Below are positions 34,879 to 43,258 of a stretch of DNA of 64,000 bases, in pieces. The DNA comes from an uncultured Lachnospiraceae bacterium (GTDB lineage: Bacteria > Bacillota > Clostridia > Lachnospirales > Lachnospiraceae). The DNA lies in contig CAJUNB010000037.1 in the NCBI GenBank assembly GCA_910587635.1, positions 24,570 to 88,569 of the forward strand. The letters are read 5' to 3'. Position numbers and translations under genes: made by a program. Below the pieces are notes generated by a model that worked only from the letters and a program-made list of their open reading frames with translations, was not told the origin of the DNA and did not search any database. Within the stretch, counting starts at the first letter, position 1, and each line of letters begins with the position of its first letter.

Positions 34879-36415
34879 TAAAAATTTCCGGCAACATTTC
34901 CAGCAAATCCCCCGCCATCACCGAATAGGCCGATTTCTTCCCGGACGCAGCATTTCCTGCAAGGCCATGAACATAGACAGCCATACAGGCCGCTTCCATT
35001 CCCTTCATCCCCTGTGCTACAAGCCCTGCTAAAATCCCTGCCAGCACATCTCCGCTTCCTCCTGTAGCCATACCGTTATCTCCTGAAGTATTGATATAAA
35101 TTTCTCCTTCAGAGTCCCCTATAACAGTCCTGGCATCCTTGCTTACAACTATAGCCCCCACAGTCAGCGCATATTCTTTTACTGTGGGAATCCGCTCTTC
35201 CTTACAACATTTTATGCTCTTTTTCGTCAATCGTGAAAATTCTCCCATATGCGGCGTAAAATAGATCTCTCTTCCCGCTTTCACGCTCACAGACTCAGGC
35301 CAAGCCGCCAATATATTCAGGCCGTCCGCATCCACAATAAGAGGCGCCCTGCACTGTTCCCATACATATTTCATCATCTGACATGCCAGAGGTCCTTTTC
35401 CCATTCCCGGCCCGATCACAACACAATCCGCCCATGCCAGTCCGGCCTCTATTGCCTCCCCGGGGAATTCTGTCTCATATGTATCCACAATTGCTTCCGG
35501 CACAGCAGAAAAAAGCAGCTCTCTGTTTGATCTTGCAGTCAGTATCCGTACAAGCCCGGCTCCAGTCCGATAGGCCCCAAGCGCCGCAAACTGACAGGCC
35601 CCATACATCTCCTCACTGCCTGCAATGACAAATACCTTTCCAAAACTACCTTTATTTCCATCGGTTTTTCTCACTGGAAGCCTCGTCAAGTCTCCTCTGT
35701 CATAGATAAAGGCAGCCGGCTTTTCCAGTCCCTCTCTGTAGGAAATACCGATCTTTTTACAGACCAGCTCTCCTGTATATTCCGCTCCCGGATAAAAAAT
35801 CTGCCCTAACTTCTCATATCCATAAGTTACTGTCAGATCGGCCCTGACTGCGGTTCCCATAACCACTCCCGTATCTGTATGGATTCCTGACGAAATATCT
35901 ACAGACACAATATAAGCCCCTGACTGATTCATATACTCTACAGACTGTGCAAAGATACCCGTTATCTCTCTGGATAATCCGATACCAAAGAGCCCGTCTA
36001 TGACAATATCCCAGTTTTTCCTTTTCCTATCCACTCTTTCTTCGATCTGCGCCGATAAATCACTTTTTATGGAAACTCCCATATGCCCCAAAATCTGTAT
36101 CTGAACCGCCGTTTCCCGGCTGCATTTCTCCTGATTGCCAATCAGTACAAAGGAAACCTCGTAGCCATATTCCATAAGAATACGTCCAATGGCAAGGCCA
36201 TCACCCCCGTTATTTCCACAGCCGGCAACAACCAGGACAGATATCTTTCTCTCTTTTCCATTTTCCCACCGGGAGATTTTCGGAAAACGTCCTCTGATCT
36301 CTTCCACAGTAGCTACAGCGGCCCGCTCCATCAAAACAAGTGAAGAAATCCCAATATTCTCAATGGTATTTCTGTCATAGCTTTTCATCTGTGCTGCGTT
36401 TACAAGAAATTGCAT
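34871..36415 (-). CDS. nnr: Bifunctional NAD(P)H-hydrate epimerase / ADP-dependent dehydratase
   Basis: Repairs damaged NADH and NADPH hydrates. The 514-residue protein has an N-terminal YjeF epimerase domain (residues about 1-220, with GCGNNGGDGLAIGR and DGLFGIGL) and a C-terminal ribokinase-like dehydratase domain (about 230-510, with GSFGKVFVIAGS, TPHMGEFSRL and GSGDVLAGILAG). AGGAG sits 6 nt before the chosen ATG, 45 codons inside the longest frame, which starts in a repeat region. Its last two codons and stop are supplied by the palindromic repeat copy B. It lies among rex, alr and other housekeeping genes. Confidence 0.95.
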   Translation of the reverse strand: MQFLVNAAQMKSYDRNTIENIGISSLVLMERAAVATVEEIRGRFPKISRWENGKERKISVLVVAGCGNNGGDGLAIGRILMEYGYEVSFVLIGNQEKCSRETAVQIQILGHMGVSIKSDLSAQIEERVDRKRKNWDIVIDGLFGIGLSREITGIFAQSVEYMNQSGAYIVSVDISSGIHTDTGVVMGTAVRADLTVTYGYEKLGQIFYPGAEYTGELVCKKIGISYREGLEKPAAFIYDRGDLTRLPVRKTDGNKGSFGKVFVIAGSEEMYGACQFAALGAYRTGAGLVRILTARSNRELLFSAVPEAIVDTYETEFPGEAIEAGLAWADCVVIGPGMGKGPLACQMMKYVWEQCRAPLIVDADGLNILAAWPESVSVKAGREIYFTPHMGEFSRLTKKSIKCCKEERIPTVKEYALTVGAIVVSKDARTVIGDSEGEIYINTSGDNGMATGGSGDVLAGILAGLVAQGMKGMEAACMAVYVHGLAGNAASGKKSAYSVMAGDLLEMLPEIFML

Positions 36416-36448
36416 CCTTCTCTCCTCTCCGGTGAGTTTCCTCATATA

Positions 36449-36546
36449 CCTTTGATGCCCGTGTGATGTCATCGCGCAGGGATACTCCTGCCCGCTGCGC
36501 CGGGCATCCGTCAGCTCTGCTGACTTTTTCCTTTGGATGCCCGTGT
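36449..36546. repeat. Direct-repeat-flanked palindrome between the coiled-coil gene and nnr
   Basis: CCTTTGATGCCCGTGT at 36449-36464 recurs as CCTTTGGATGCCCGTGT at 36530-36546. The second overlaps a palindrome pairing GGGCATCC (36502-36509) with GGATGCCC (36535-36542), enclosing a second stem GTCAGC-TCT-GCTGAC (36510-36524). The 80-nt unit looks like a short dispersed element; no other copy is seen in this window. Confidence 0.55.
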
Positions 36547-36556
36547 ACATAAAAAC

Positions 36557-36582
36557 GCGCCAAAGCTGTTTTTCTTTGGCGC
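36557..36582 (-). terminator. Terminator after the coiled-coil protein gene
   Basis: A perfect 9-bp stem GCGCCAAAG/CTTTGGCGC with an 8-nt loop just after the stop at 36586, followed on the minus strand by GTTTTTAT. It should end the rex transcript, so nnr and the genes after it need their own promoter. Confidence 0.9.
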
Positions 36583-36585
36583 ATC

Positions 36586-37242
36586 CTACTCATCACTTCC
36601 CTCTTCAGCTTCGCTTTCTTCAGGATCATATTTCATATCAAATATTTCCATGACCTTGGAACCTAGAATATCATGCATATAGGAATAGAGTTCATGATTG
36701 GCTGTCTCCTTTTCCTGTTTTTGCACAATCTTCTTTTTCAGTTCCATTCTTGTCTTTATAATCCAACTGTCAAGTGCTTTGATTTCTTCCGTATTTTTAT
36801 GTAATCTGTCATAGCAAATCCGCATTGTTTCCAACATCAGCTCGTAATTGACATCTTCTATTTCTTTTGGAAGAGCCTGATTTTCATCCCGATACTCGTT
36901 CAATTTCGTATTGCATTCCGCAATCAGGCGTTTGCTCTCCTCCATCTTTTTATCGTAACGGGACGTTTCCTCTCCTCCCATGGAGGCTATGATACCTTCC
37001 ATCAACCTTTTTTTCACCCGGTGAACATCCTGCATACCGCTGTTGACTTTTCCCTGTCGTTTCAAAAGCCCGTTCAGTTTATTTGTCAGACGTTCTATCT
37101 CTGTAGTTCTGCCAGTCTGTGTAAACAATCGATGCCACTTGTTATCCAGAATCAGCAATGGTATCTGTCTGCCTGACAGAGCATTCCTGTATTTTGCATC
37201 GTTCTGTCTGTTTTTATTATTTCCGCCCCGTTTGCCAATCAT
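36586..37242 (-). CDS. Coiled-coil protein of unknown function
   Basis: A 218-residue soluble protein with no signal or membrane segment. Residues 1-50 are basic and contain a short hydrophobic patch (PLLILDNKWHRLF); the remainder is a long helical, coiled-coil-like region rich in K, E and L, ending in an acidic tail (DPEESEAEEGSDE). I do not recognise the family. The ATG used is 7 nt after the rex stop, with AGAGGATAG partly within rex; a longer start nine codons upstream overlaps rex. Being cotranscribed with rex and ended by its own terminator suggests a link to redox-controlled physiology, but this is only context. Confidence 0.7.
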   Translation of the reverse strand: MIGKRGGNNKNRQNDAKYRNALSGRQIPLLILDNKWHRLFTQTGRTTEIERLTNKLNGLLKRQGKVNSGMQDVHRVKKRLMEGIIASMGGEETSRYDKKMEESKRLIAECNTKLNEYRDENQALPKEIEDVNYELMLETMRICYDRLHKNTEEIKALDSWIIKTRMELKKKIVQKQEKETANHELYSYMHDILGSKVMEIFDMKYDPEESEAEEGSDE

Positions 37243-37249
37243 ACTTTCT

Positions 37250-37891
37250 CTATCCTCTTTGATTTTCATAGCAGCTGATCATATAAGATAGCTTCATCAA
37301 ACTGTCTGAAAGATGTACGTTCTCTACCTGCACCCCTTCCGGCAAATCCAGATCTACATGTGCAAAATTCCAGATGGCTTTCACGCCATAACTGACAAGC
37401 TTATCTGCTATCTCCACAGCGCTTCCTTTTGGAATCGTCAATACGGCAATATCTATCTCCCGTTCCCTTATACGCTGCTCTACCATCTCCATAGGCTCGA
37501 CTGTGAGATTTCTCACCTTTCTTCCAAACAACTGTGGATTTACATCAAAAATCCCTTTCATAAGAAAGCCCCGTTTTTCAAAGTTCATATAATTGGCAAG
37601 GGCCTGCCCCAGATTGCCTGCACCGATAATAATCAGATGATGGTGCTGATCCAGTCCCAGTATCTTACCGATTTCTTTATATAAATAATCTACGTTATAT
37701 CCGTAACCCTGCTGTCCGAAACCGCCAAAATTATTAAAATCCTGTCTGATCTGGGAAGCTGTCACCTGCATCAGGCCGCTTAAATCCTGGGAAGAAATTC
37801 TCTCTACTCCTTCATCCCTAAGCTCGCCCAAGTATCGGAAATATCTCGGCAACCTGCCTATGACCGCCTGGGAAATCTCTTTTCCTTCCAT
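37250..37891 (-). CDS. rex: Redox-sensing transcriptional repressor Rex
   Basis: Represses fermentation and respiration genes and leaves DNA when NADH rises. The 213-residue protein has an N-terminal winged helix (RISSQDLSGLMQVTASQIRQ, residues about 31-50) and a Rossmann domain with IGAGNLGQALANY near residue 90 and a domain-swap helix at the end. Normal length. A consensus promoter (38010-38038) drives it through a leader with two hairpins. No TTGTTAA-type Rex box is evident at its own promoter, so autoregulation is not obvious. Confidence 0.96.
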   Translation of the reverse strand: MEGKEISQAVIGRLPRYFRYLGELRDEGVERISSQDLSGLMQVTASQIRQDFNNFGGFGQQGYGYNVDYLYKEIGKILGLDQHHHLIIIGAGNLGQALANYMNFEKRGFLMKGIFDVNPQLFGRKVRNLTVEPMEMVEQRIREREIDIAVLTIPKGSAVEIADKLVSYGVKAIWNFAHVDLDLPEGVQVENVHLSDSLMKLSYMISCYENQRG

Positions 37892-37922
37892 CCTGTCGCC
37901 CCTATCTCATTATTTCCTGAAA

Positions 37923-38006
37923 CACTTCGTTCGCCTATGAGTCCCTTTGCAATTCTTTCAGAATCGCAAAGTAGCGAATATCAGCTCACTTCGTTCGCTG
38001 ATATTC
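37923..38006. repeat. Two hairpins with a repeated CACTTCGTTCGC in the rex leader
   Basis: CTTTGCAATTCT pairs with AGAATCGCAAAG (37945-37971, one mismatch), and GAATATCAGC (37976-37985) pairs perfectly with GCTGATATTC (37997-38006). The string ACTTCGTTCGC occurs at 37924-37934 and again in the second loop. In the rex mRNA these structures stand at the very 5' end. Confidence 0.6.
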
Positions 38007-38009
38007 TTC

Positions 38010-38038
38010 ATTATATAAGAATGTTAAATTCCTGTCAA
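38010..38038 (-). promoter_or_regulatory. Consensus sigma-A promoter of rex
   Basis: TTGACA (38033-38038), exactly 17 nt, TATAAT (38010-38015) on the minus strand: a perfect consensus match. Transcription would begin near 38003, at the edge of the 10-bp hairpin. Confidence 0.93.
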
Positions 38039-38104
38039 TGAATTGAAGTCTTGTATTTAAAAAGGTTTTCCATTAAAATAGAGTAGATTATCGGAGGAAT
38101 GTAT

Positions 38105-40027
38105 ATGATTTTATCATGTCAGAATATTAAAAAACAGTTTGGTGAAACCACCATTATAAATCGCTGTTCTTTTTACATAGAGGACTATGAAAAAGCGGCT
38201 CTGGTTGGGATTAACGGTGCCGGAAAGACCACGCTTCTTCGTATTATTGTAGGAGAAATGTCCGCTGATGAGGGAACAGTTGTCCTTTCCCGTGGAAAGA
38301 CGCTCGGTTATCTGCCTCAGCTCGTATCTTTTGACAGTGAGAATTCTATTTACGATGAGCTTCTTTCTGTCAGGCAGGATCTGATCATACTCGAACAACA
38401 GATCTGGGAAGCTGAACATAACATGAAGCAAGTGAACGGCGAAGAGCTGGACAAATTGATGGAACTCTATGCCTCTCTGACCCATCGATTTGAAACAGAA
38501 AATGGCTATGCCTATAAAAGTGAATTGACAGGCGTTTTAAAGGGACTGGGCTTTACCGAGGAAGACTTTTCTAAAAAGATCACGACTCTGTCCGGAGGAC
38601 AGAAAACAAGGGTTGCTCTGGGCAAAATGCTTTTATTGAAGCCTGATCTGATTTTGCTGGACGAACCTACCAATCATCTGGATATGACTTCAATTACCTG
38701 GCTGGAAACTTATCTGACGAACTATAAAGGAGCCGTGCTGATCGTATCCCATGACCGGTATTTCCTGGACCGGATTGCCACAAAGATCATCGAAATAGAT
38801 CAGACAGAAACGACTGTATTTACCGGGAATTATACAGATTATGCCTCTAAAAAAGAAATGCTGCGGATAGCCAGATGGAACGCCTATCAAAACCAACAGC
38901 GAGAAATCCGACATCAGGAAGAAGTCATCGAAAAACTCCGTTCTTTTAACCGGGAAAAATCTATCCGGCGTGCGGAAAGCCGTGAAAAGATGCTCAGTAA
39001 AATAGAAGTGATCGAAAAGCCAATGGAAGCCAGAGCTGACATGAGGATACATCTTGAGCCCCGTATACTGAGCGGAAACGATGTCCTCACTGTAACCGAT
39101 TTAAAAAAATCCTTTGGTCCTCTGACTCTGTTTCAACATTTGAGCTTTTCCATAAAGCGGGGAGAGCACGTGGCTCTTATCGGCAATAACGGTAGTGGAA
39201 AAACGACGATCCTGAAAATCATCAACGATCTGCTTCCTGCAGAGGAAGGAGAAATCCGTACTGGTTCCAACGTACAGATCGGCTATTATGATCAGGAGCA
39301 TCATGTCCTTCACCCGGAAAAAACACTGTTTGAAGAAATATCCGATGCCTACCCCACACTCAACAATACGGAAATCCGAAACACTCTGGCCGCTTTCCTT
39401 TTTACCGGAGAGGATGTCTTTAAGCTCGTCCGGGAACTCTCCGGCGGGGAACGGGGGAGAGTCTCTCTGGCCAAACTCATGCTGTCAGAAGCCAATTTTC
39501 TCATATTGGACGAGCCTACAAATCATCTGGATATTATGTCCAAAGAAATATTGGAAGATGCTCTGAATCATTATAGTGGTACGGTTTTCTATGTATCCCA
39601 TGACCGGTATTTTATCAATCGGACCGCCCACCGGATTTTGGAACTGTCAGACTGTACCCTCACCAATTATCTCGGCAACTATGATTACTATCTGGAAAAA
39701 AAAGAAAGTGCCCGGACCGCTCTTGCCGCCGATATGCCTCATAGTGATTCTGCAGGCACCCACACGGACACAGAAGCCAAAACCGACTGGAAGTTACAAA
39801 GACAGTTGCAGGCTCGAAGGCGAAAACTGGAAAATGATCTGAAAAAAACAGAAAGTACCATCGAACAGTTGGAACAGGAGAATTCAGAACTGGATAATCT
39901 TATGTCTCAACCGGAAATCTGTACCGATGCCCTCAGGCTGGGTGAGCTGTCTGAGAAAAAGGAAGAAAATCTACGTCAGCTTACCAAACTGTATGAGCAC
40001 TGGGAAGAGCTGAGCGAAGAAGCGTAA
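38105..40027 (+). CDS. ABC-F family ATPase
   Basis: A 640-residue soluble protein with two ABC ATPase domains and no membrane segment, the ABC-F type that binds ribosomes; members act in translation or antibiotic protection. Domain 1 has GINGAGKTT, LSGGQKTR and LILLDEPTNHLD; domain 2 has GNNGSGKTT, LSGGERGR and LILDEPTNHLD. The linker (about 230-310) is basic and coiled, and the C-terminal 80 residues form a coiled coil (KLENDLKKTESTIEQLEQEN) like Uup or YdiF. GGAGG lies 7 nt before the ATG; an ATG two codons earlier is too close. No leader peptide of the antibiotic-inducible sort is seen. Confidence 0.93.
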   Translation: MILSCQNIKKQFGETTIINRCSFYIEDYEKAALVGINGAGKTTLLRIIVGEMSADEGTVVLSRGKTLGYLPQLVSFDSENSIYDELLSVRQDLIILEQQIWEAEHNMKQVNGEELDKLMELYASLTHRFETENGYAYKSELTGVLKGLGFTEEDFSKKITTLSGGQKTRVALGKMLLLKPDLILLDEPTNHLDMTSITWLETYLTNYKGAVLIVSHDRYFLDRIATKIIEIDQTETTVFTGNYTDYASKKEMLRIARWNAYQNQQREIRHQEEVIEKLRSFNREKSIRRAESREKMLSKIEVIEKPMEARADMRIHLEPRILSGNDVLTVTDLKKSFGPLTLFQHLSFSIKRGEHVALIGNNGSGKTTILKIINDLLPAEEGEIRTGSNVQIGYYDQEHHVLHPEKTLFEEISDAYPTLNNTEIRNTLAAFLFTGEDVFKLVRELSGGERGRVSLAKLMLSEANFLILDEPTNHLDIMSKEILEDALNHYSGTVFYVSHDRYFINRTAHRILELSDCTLTNYLGNYDYYLEKKESARTALAADMPHSDSAGTHTDTEAKTDWKLQRQLQARRRKLENDLKKTESTIEQLEQENSELDNLMSQPEICTDALRLGELSEKKEENLRQLTKLYEHWEELSEEA

Positions 40028-40063
40028 AAGAAGTCGCATAGAAAATTCCTATACAGTAAAAAT

Positions 40064-40093
40064 CGGGCAGAGGAAATCTTTTTCCCCTGCCCG
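40064..40093 (-). terminator. Terminator of icd
   Basis: A 13-bp stem (40064-40076 with 40081-40093, one mismatch, 4-nt loop) between convergent genes, followed on the minus strand by ATTTTTAC. Confidence 0.88.
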
Positions 40094-40120
40094 CAACAGA
40101 CTCTGTATGTATCTTTCACT

Positions 40121-41332
40121 CTAGTGGCATATTTCTTCCAACGTCTTCCTGATCTCTTTGATAAACGCTTCACTGCTCAATACCGTGACATCTTTTAAAG
40201 AAGTAATCAGTGCCAGGTCCTTCGTCATTTTACCGCTTTCAATTGTCTGAATCGTTGCCTGTTCCAGCTTTTCGGCAAACGCAGACAATGCCGGAATTTC
40301 ATCCAGTTCCCCTCTTTTTTTTAATGCTCCTGTCCATGCAAAAATCGTCGCCACAGAATTAGTGGAAGTCTCCTCGCCTGCCAGATGTTTATAATAGTGC
40401 CGCTGCACCGTCCCGTGGGCAGCTTCGTATTCATATACGCCGTCCGGGGAAACAAGCACGCTTGTCATCATGGCAAGAGAACCAAAGGCTGAGGACACCA
40501 TATCGCTCATGACATCACCGTCATAATTTTTACATGCCCAGATAAAGCCTCCCTTTGCTTTCATCACTCTCGCTACCGCATCATCAATCAGTGTATAGAA
40601 ATAAGTGATACCGGATTTTTCAAAGGCTTCTTTATATTCCTCATCAAAAATCTCCTGGAAAATATCCTTAAATGTATGATCGTATTTTTTAGAAATGGTA
40701 TCTTTCGTAGCAAACCAGAGATCCTGCCTGGTATCCAGCGCATAATTAAAACAGGACCTTGCAAAGCTGCTGATAGACTGCTCTGTATTATGTATTCCCT
40801 GCAAAATCCCAGGCCCTGCAAAGTTATGAATCAGTTCCCTGATCTCTGTCCCATCCTCGGCTGTAAATACAAGCTCTGCCTTACCGGGGCCTCCCACTTT
40901 TATCTCCGTATTTTTATACACATCTCCATATGCATGTCTCGCCAGTGTAATCGGTTTCTCCCAATTGCGTACACATGGCTCAATTCCCTTTACAACAATC
41001 GGTGTCCGAAATACCGTACCGTCCAGTGCCGCCCGAATCGTCCCATTGGGACTTTTCCACATTTCCTTCAAATGATATTCTTCCACACGAGCTGCATTCG
41101 GAGTAATCGTTGCACATTTGACTGCCACACCATATTTCTTTGCGGCCAATGCACTATCCAATGTCACCTTATCTTCCGTTTCATTTCGATACTCCAGCCC
41201 CAGATCATAATATTCCGTCTTCAAATCAATATAAGGGAGCAGTAGCTCTTCTTTAATCATTTTCCATAGGATTCTTGTCATTTCATCCCCGTCCATCTCT
41301 ACGAGAGGTGTTTTCATCTGAATTTTTTCCAT
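40121..41332 (-). CDS. icd: Isocitrate dehydrogenase (NADP-type)
   Basis: Oxidatively decarboxylates isocitrate to 2-oxoglutarate, the glutamate precursor. The 403-residue protein is of the eukaryotic-like, homodimeric subfamily: it starts KTPLVEMDGDEMTRILWKMI and has the substrate loop KSPNGTIRAALDGTVFR near residue 92 and the cofactor region around AHGTVQRHYYKH near 315. AAAGGAAA precedes the ATG. It lies 101 nt downstream of a GntR-family regulator gene on the same strand; no citrate synthase or aconitase gene is nearby. The gene pairing suggests control by that regulator. Confidence 0.95.
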   Translation of the reverse strand: MEKIQMKTPLVEMDGDEMTRILWKMIKEELLLPYIDLKTEYYDLGLEYRNETEDKVTLDSALAAKKYGVAVKCATITPNAARVEEYHLKEMWKSPNGTIRAALDGTVFRTPIVVKGIEPCVRNWEKPITLARHAYGDVYKNTEIKVGGPGKAELVFTAEDGTEIRELIHNFAGPGILQGIHNTEQSISSFARSCFNYALDTRQDLWFATKDTISKKYDHTFKDIFQEIFDEEYKEAFEKSGITYFYTLIDDAVARVMKAKGGFIWACKNYDGDVMSDMVSSAFGSLAMMTSVLVSPDGVYEYEAAHGTVQRHYYKHLAGEETSTNSVATIFAWTGALKKRGELDEIPALSAFAEKLEQATIQTIESGKMTKDLALITSLKDVTVLSSEAFIKEIRKTLEEICH

Positions 41333-41433
41333 GCCTGTGTTTCCTTTCTATTCTATTTCTTTCTTCTGTTCTGTTGCCATAAACAATATCATTATCAAAC
41401 AGACTATACTATCCTCAGGGAACAAGCAGTTTC

Positions 41434-42144
41434 TTATTCCTCATATTGTTCCATAAAACCATTTTCCACTATATTTTCATACGCATTGATCATATGACGA
41501 TTTGCAAGCTGTTGTGCCCTCTCTCCGTCACCTGACCGGATAGCCTCCATTATCTTTCTGTGCTCCGCATTAGATTCTGTGCTCCTCGTTCGTGTGGACA
41601 GTGTCTTCTTTCTCACCCGAAGCACATACTGATGATAGTCTTTCAATGCATGTTCCAACATTTTACTGTTGCACGCTTCATACATGATCTCATGAAATCG
41701 ATTGTCAAGTTCTGCCATTTGTTCTGTATGGCCTTTTGCCGCATGAAATTCAGAAAGAAAAATATTCTCTTCCATCTCTTCCATCTGCTCTTTCGAGATA
41801 TTTTCCGTTGCCCATTTAGCACACAGCCCCTCCAAAAGAGAGCGAATCATATAAATGTCTTTTACATCTTTTACTGTGATTCCTGTTACATAAGCCCCTT
41901 TATTCGGCACAATTCGTATCAATCCTTCCAGCTCCAACTGACGAAATGCCTCTCTGACGGGAGTACGGCTCACTCCCATTTCTTCTCCAATGGCAACTTC
42001 CCTGAGCTCTTCTTTCACTTTATATCTTCCATTCAGTATATCTTCCCGAATTTTATGAAATACACGGCCACGCAATGAATACTTATCCGTAACTTCTTTT
42101 TTTACATCATAATTTTCCACTTTTCTATCCTGCCTGTCCTTCAT
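41434..42144 (-). CDS. GntR-family transcriptional regulator (FCD type)
   Basis: A 236-residue regulator with an N-terminal winged helix (VAIGEEMGVSRTPVREAFRQ near residue 50-70) and a C-terminal FCD ligand domain. The FCD metal site is suggested by E-L-D-N-R-F-H at about 143-150 and AEHRKIMEAI near 194. Ligands of the family are often organic acids, so a role in citrate/isocitrate metabolism is plausible given icd downstream. The ATG has a poor ribosome binding site; a GTG eight codons later has CAGGA 7 nt upstream and could be the real start. Its promoter is embedded in a 36-bp dyad, suggesting autoregulation. Confidence 0.9.
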   Translation of the reverse strand: MKDRQDRKVENYDVKKEVTDKYSLRGRVFHKIREDILNGRYKVKEELREVAIGEEMGVSRTPVREAFRQLELEGLIRIVPNKGAYVTGITVKDVKDIYMIRSLLEGLCAKWATENISKEQMEEMEENIFLSEFHAAKGHTEQMAELDNRFHEIMYEACNSKMLEHALKDYHQYVLRVRKKTLSTRTRSTESNAEHRKIMEAIRSGDGERAQQLANRHMINAYENIVENGFMEQYEE

Positions 42145-42156
42145 TTCTCATATAAT

Positions 42157-42197
42157 ACATCCCGTATAATTGTATGCAATAATACGGGATGTGTCAA
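42157..42197 (-). promoter_or_regulatory. Promoter inside a 36-bp dyad: probable GntR operator
   Basis: On the minus strand TTGACA (42192-42197), 17 nt, TACAAT (42169-42174). The same DNA forms a dyad from 42157 to 42192 in which 16 of 18 positions of each half are complementary (outer arms ACATCCCGTAT/ATACGGGATGT; centre ATTGTATGCAAT). The centre fits the TTGTAnnACAA-like sites of FCD regulators. A protein bound here would cover the -10 box and spacer. Confidence 0.78.
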
Positions 42198-42199
42198 TA

Positions 42200-43102
42200 T
42201 TAAAAATCAAGCATTCTCTTTATATTCAGCATACCCCAACCCTGTTTATACCATGGTTCTCTTAAATTCGTGGCAGAATATAAAATTCTGCGTTTTATTT
42301 CCTCATTTCCCGCTTCCGGGCATTTTTCCAGACAGAGAGCCGCAGCCCCTGAAACGATTGGTGTTGACATCGATGTGCCGCTTTTCATCACATACCCATG
42401 ATAATAACCACGAGCAGTATGCCGAACCAGGCTGTTACAGGAGGTGATGTCCGTCCCGGGTGCTACAATATCCGGCTTCCGAAGCGGTGAATCCTCTGGC
42501 CCGCGACCAGAATGATTTTCACAGAGAGAATTTTTTTCTCCGAAATATCCTCCTTCATTACATCCAACAGTGATTACTTTACTGATACTTCCAATCGGAG
42601 AAAGCGTCCCTGGTTTTGGCCCTTCATTTCCTGCTGCAACCACCACTATAACGCCTTGTCCCCATACTTCTTCCACAGAAGCGAGCAGTCTTTCTTTCTG
42701 ACTGCCATTCAAATACAGCCCCAGACCTATAGAAATATTTAATATTCTGACATTCCAGAGTTTTCTGTTTTTCAGAATCCATTCAATCCCCCGTAGCATA
42801 TGATCAATGGAACCATCTCCATTGCTGTTTAGCACTTTTCCGACAACGAGCCTGCAGCCTGGTGCAATTCCTCTGAACTTCCCCTCGGACAATCTGCCGC
42901 TCCCCGCCAAAATACCCGAAACATGTGTTCCGTGGCTGTCATCATCATACAATCCGATTCTTCCATTGACAAAATCAGAAAATCCAACAATACGTCCGTC
43001 AAAATCAGGATGTTTTGTAATTCCGGTATCCAAAACTGCCGCACATATATTTTCTCCCGTATATTGATTCGTGCAGTATACCTGCCTCCTTACTCGAAAC
43101 AA
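42200..43102 (-). CDS. Subtilisin-like serine protease (S8), apparently intracellular
   Basis: A 300-residue S8 peptidase with the full triad: Asp in AVLDTGI (near residue 25), His in SHGTHVSGIL (near 58) and Ser in SGTSMSTP (near 245), plus the oxyanion asparagine in AAGNEGP. There is no signal peptide and no prodomain; the enzyme opens directly with RRQVYCTNQYTGENI, similar to intracellular serine proteases of Bacilli. Initiation is probably at TTG with GGGAG 6 nt upstream. It lies between the surface-protein terminator and the gntR promoter and seems to be transcribed alone. Confidence 0.88.
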   Translation of the reverse strand: MFRVRRQVYCTNQYTGENICAAVLDTGITKHPDFDGRIVGFSDFVNGRIGLYDDDSHGTHVSGILAGSGRLSEGKFRGIAPGCRLVVGKVLNSNGDGSIDHMLRGIEWILKNRKLWNVRILNISIGLGLYLNGSQKERLLASVEEVWGQGVIVVVAAGNEGPKPGTLSPIGSISKVITVGCNEGGYFGEKNSLCENHSGRGPEDSPLRKPDIVAPGTDITSCNSLVRHTARGYYHGYVMKSGTSMSTPIVSGAAALCLEKCPEAGNEEIKRRILYSATNLREPWYKQGWGMLNIKRMLDF

Positions 43103-43196
43103 CGTTTGCTCCCGGCTTTTTTATTATCCTATGCCGGAAAAATAATTTGTTGCCTATCTATTTATTCTGTCGGAAATTGTCAGAAGTGAAAAATAT

Positions 43197-43229
43197 ATCA
43201 GCTCCCTGCTTTATCCACAGGGAGCTGAT
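43197..43229 (-). terminator. Terminator of the sortase/surface-protein operon
   Basis: A perfect 12-bp stem ATCAGCTCCCTG/CAGGGAGCTGAT with a 9-nt loop, followed on the minus strand by ATATTTTTC. Confidence 0.92.
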
Positions 43230-43258
43230 TGTTTTTGATAAAAATATTATGCTGTTGT

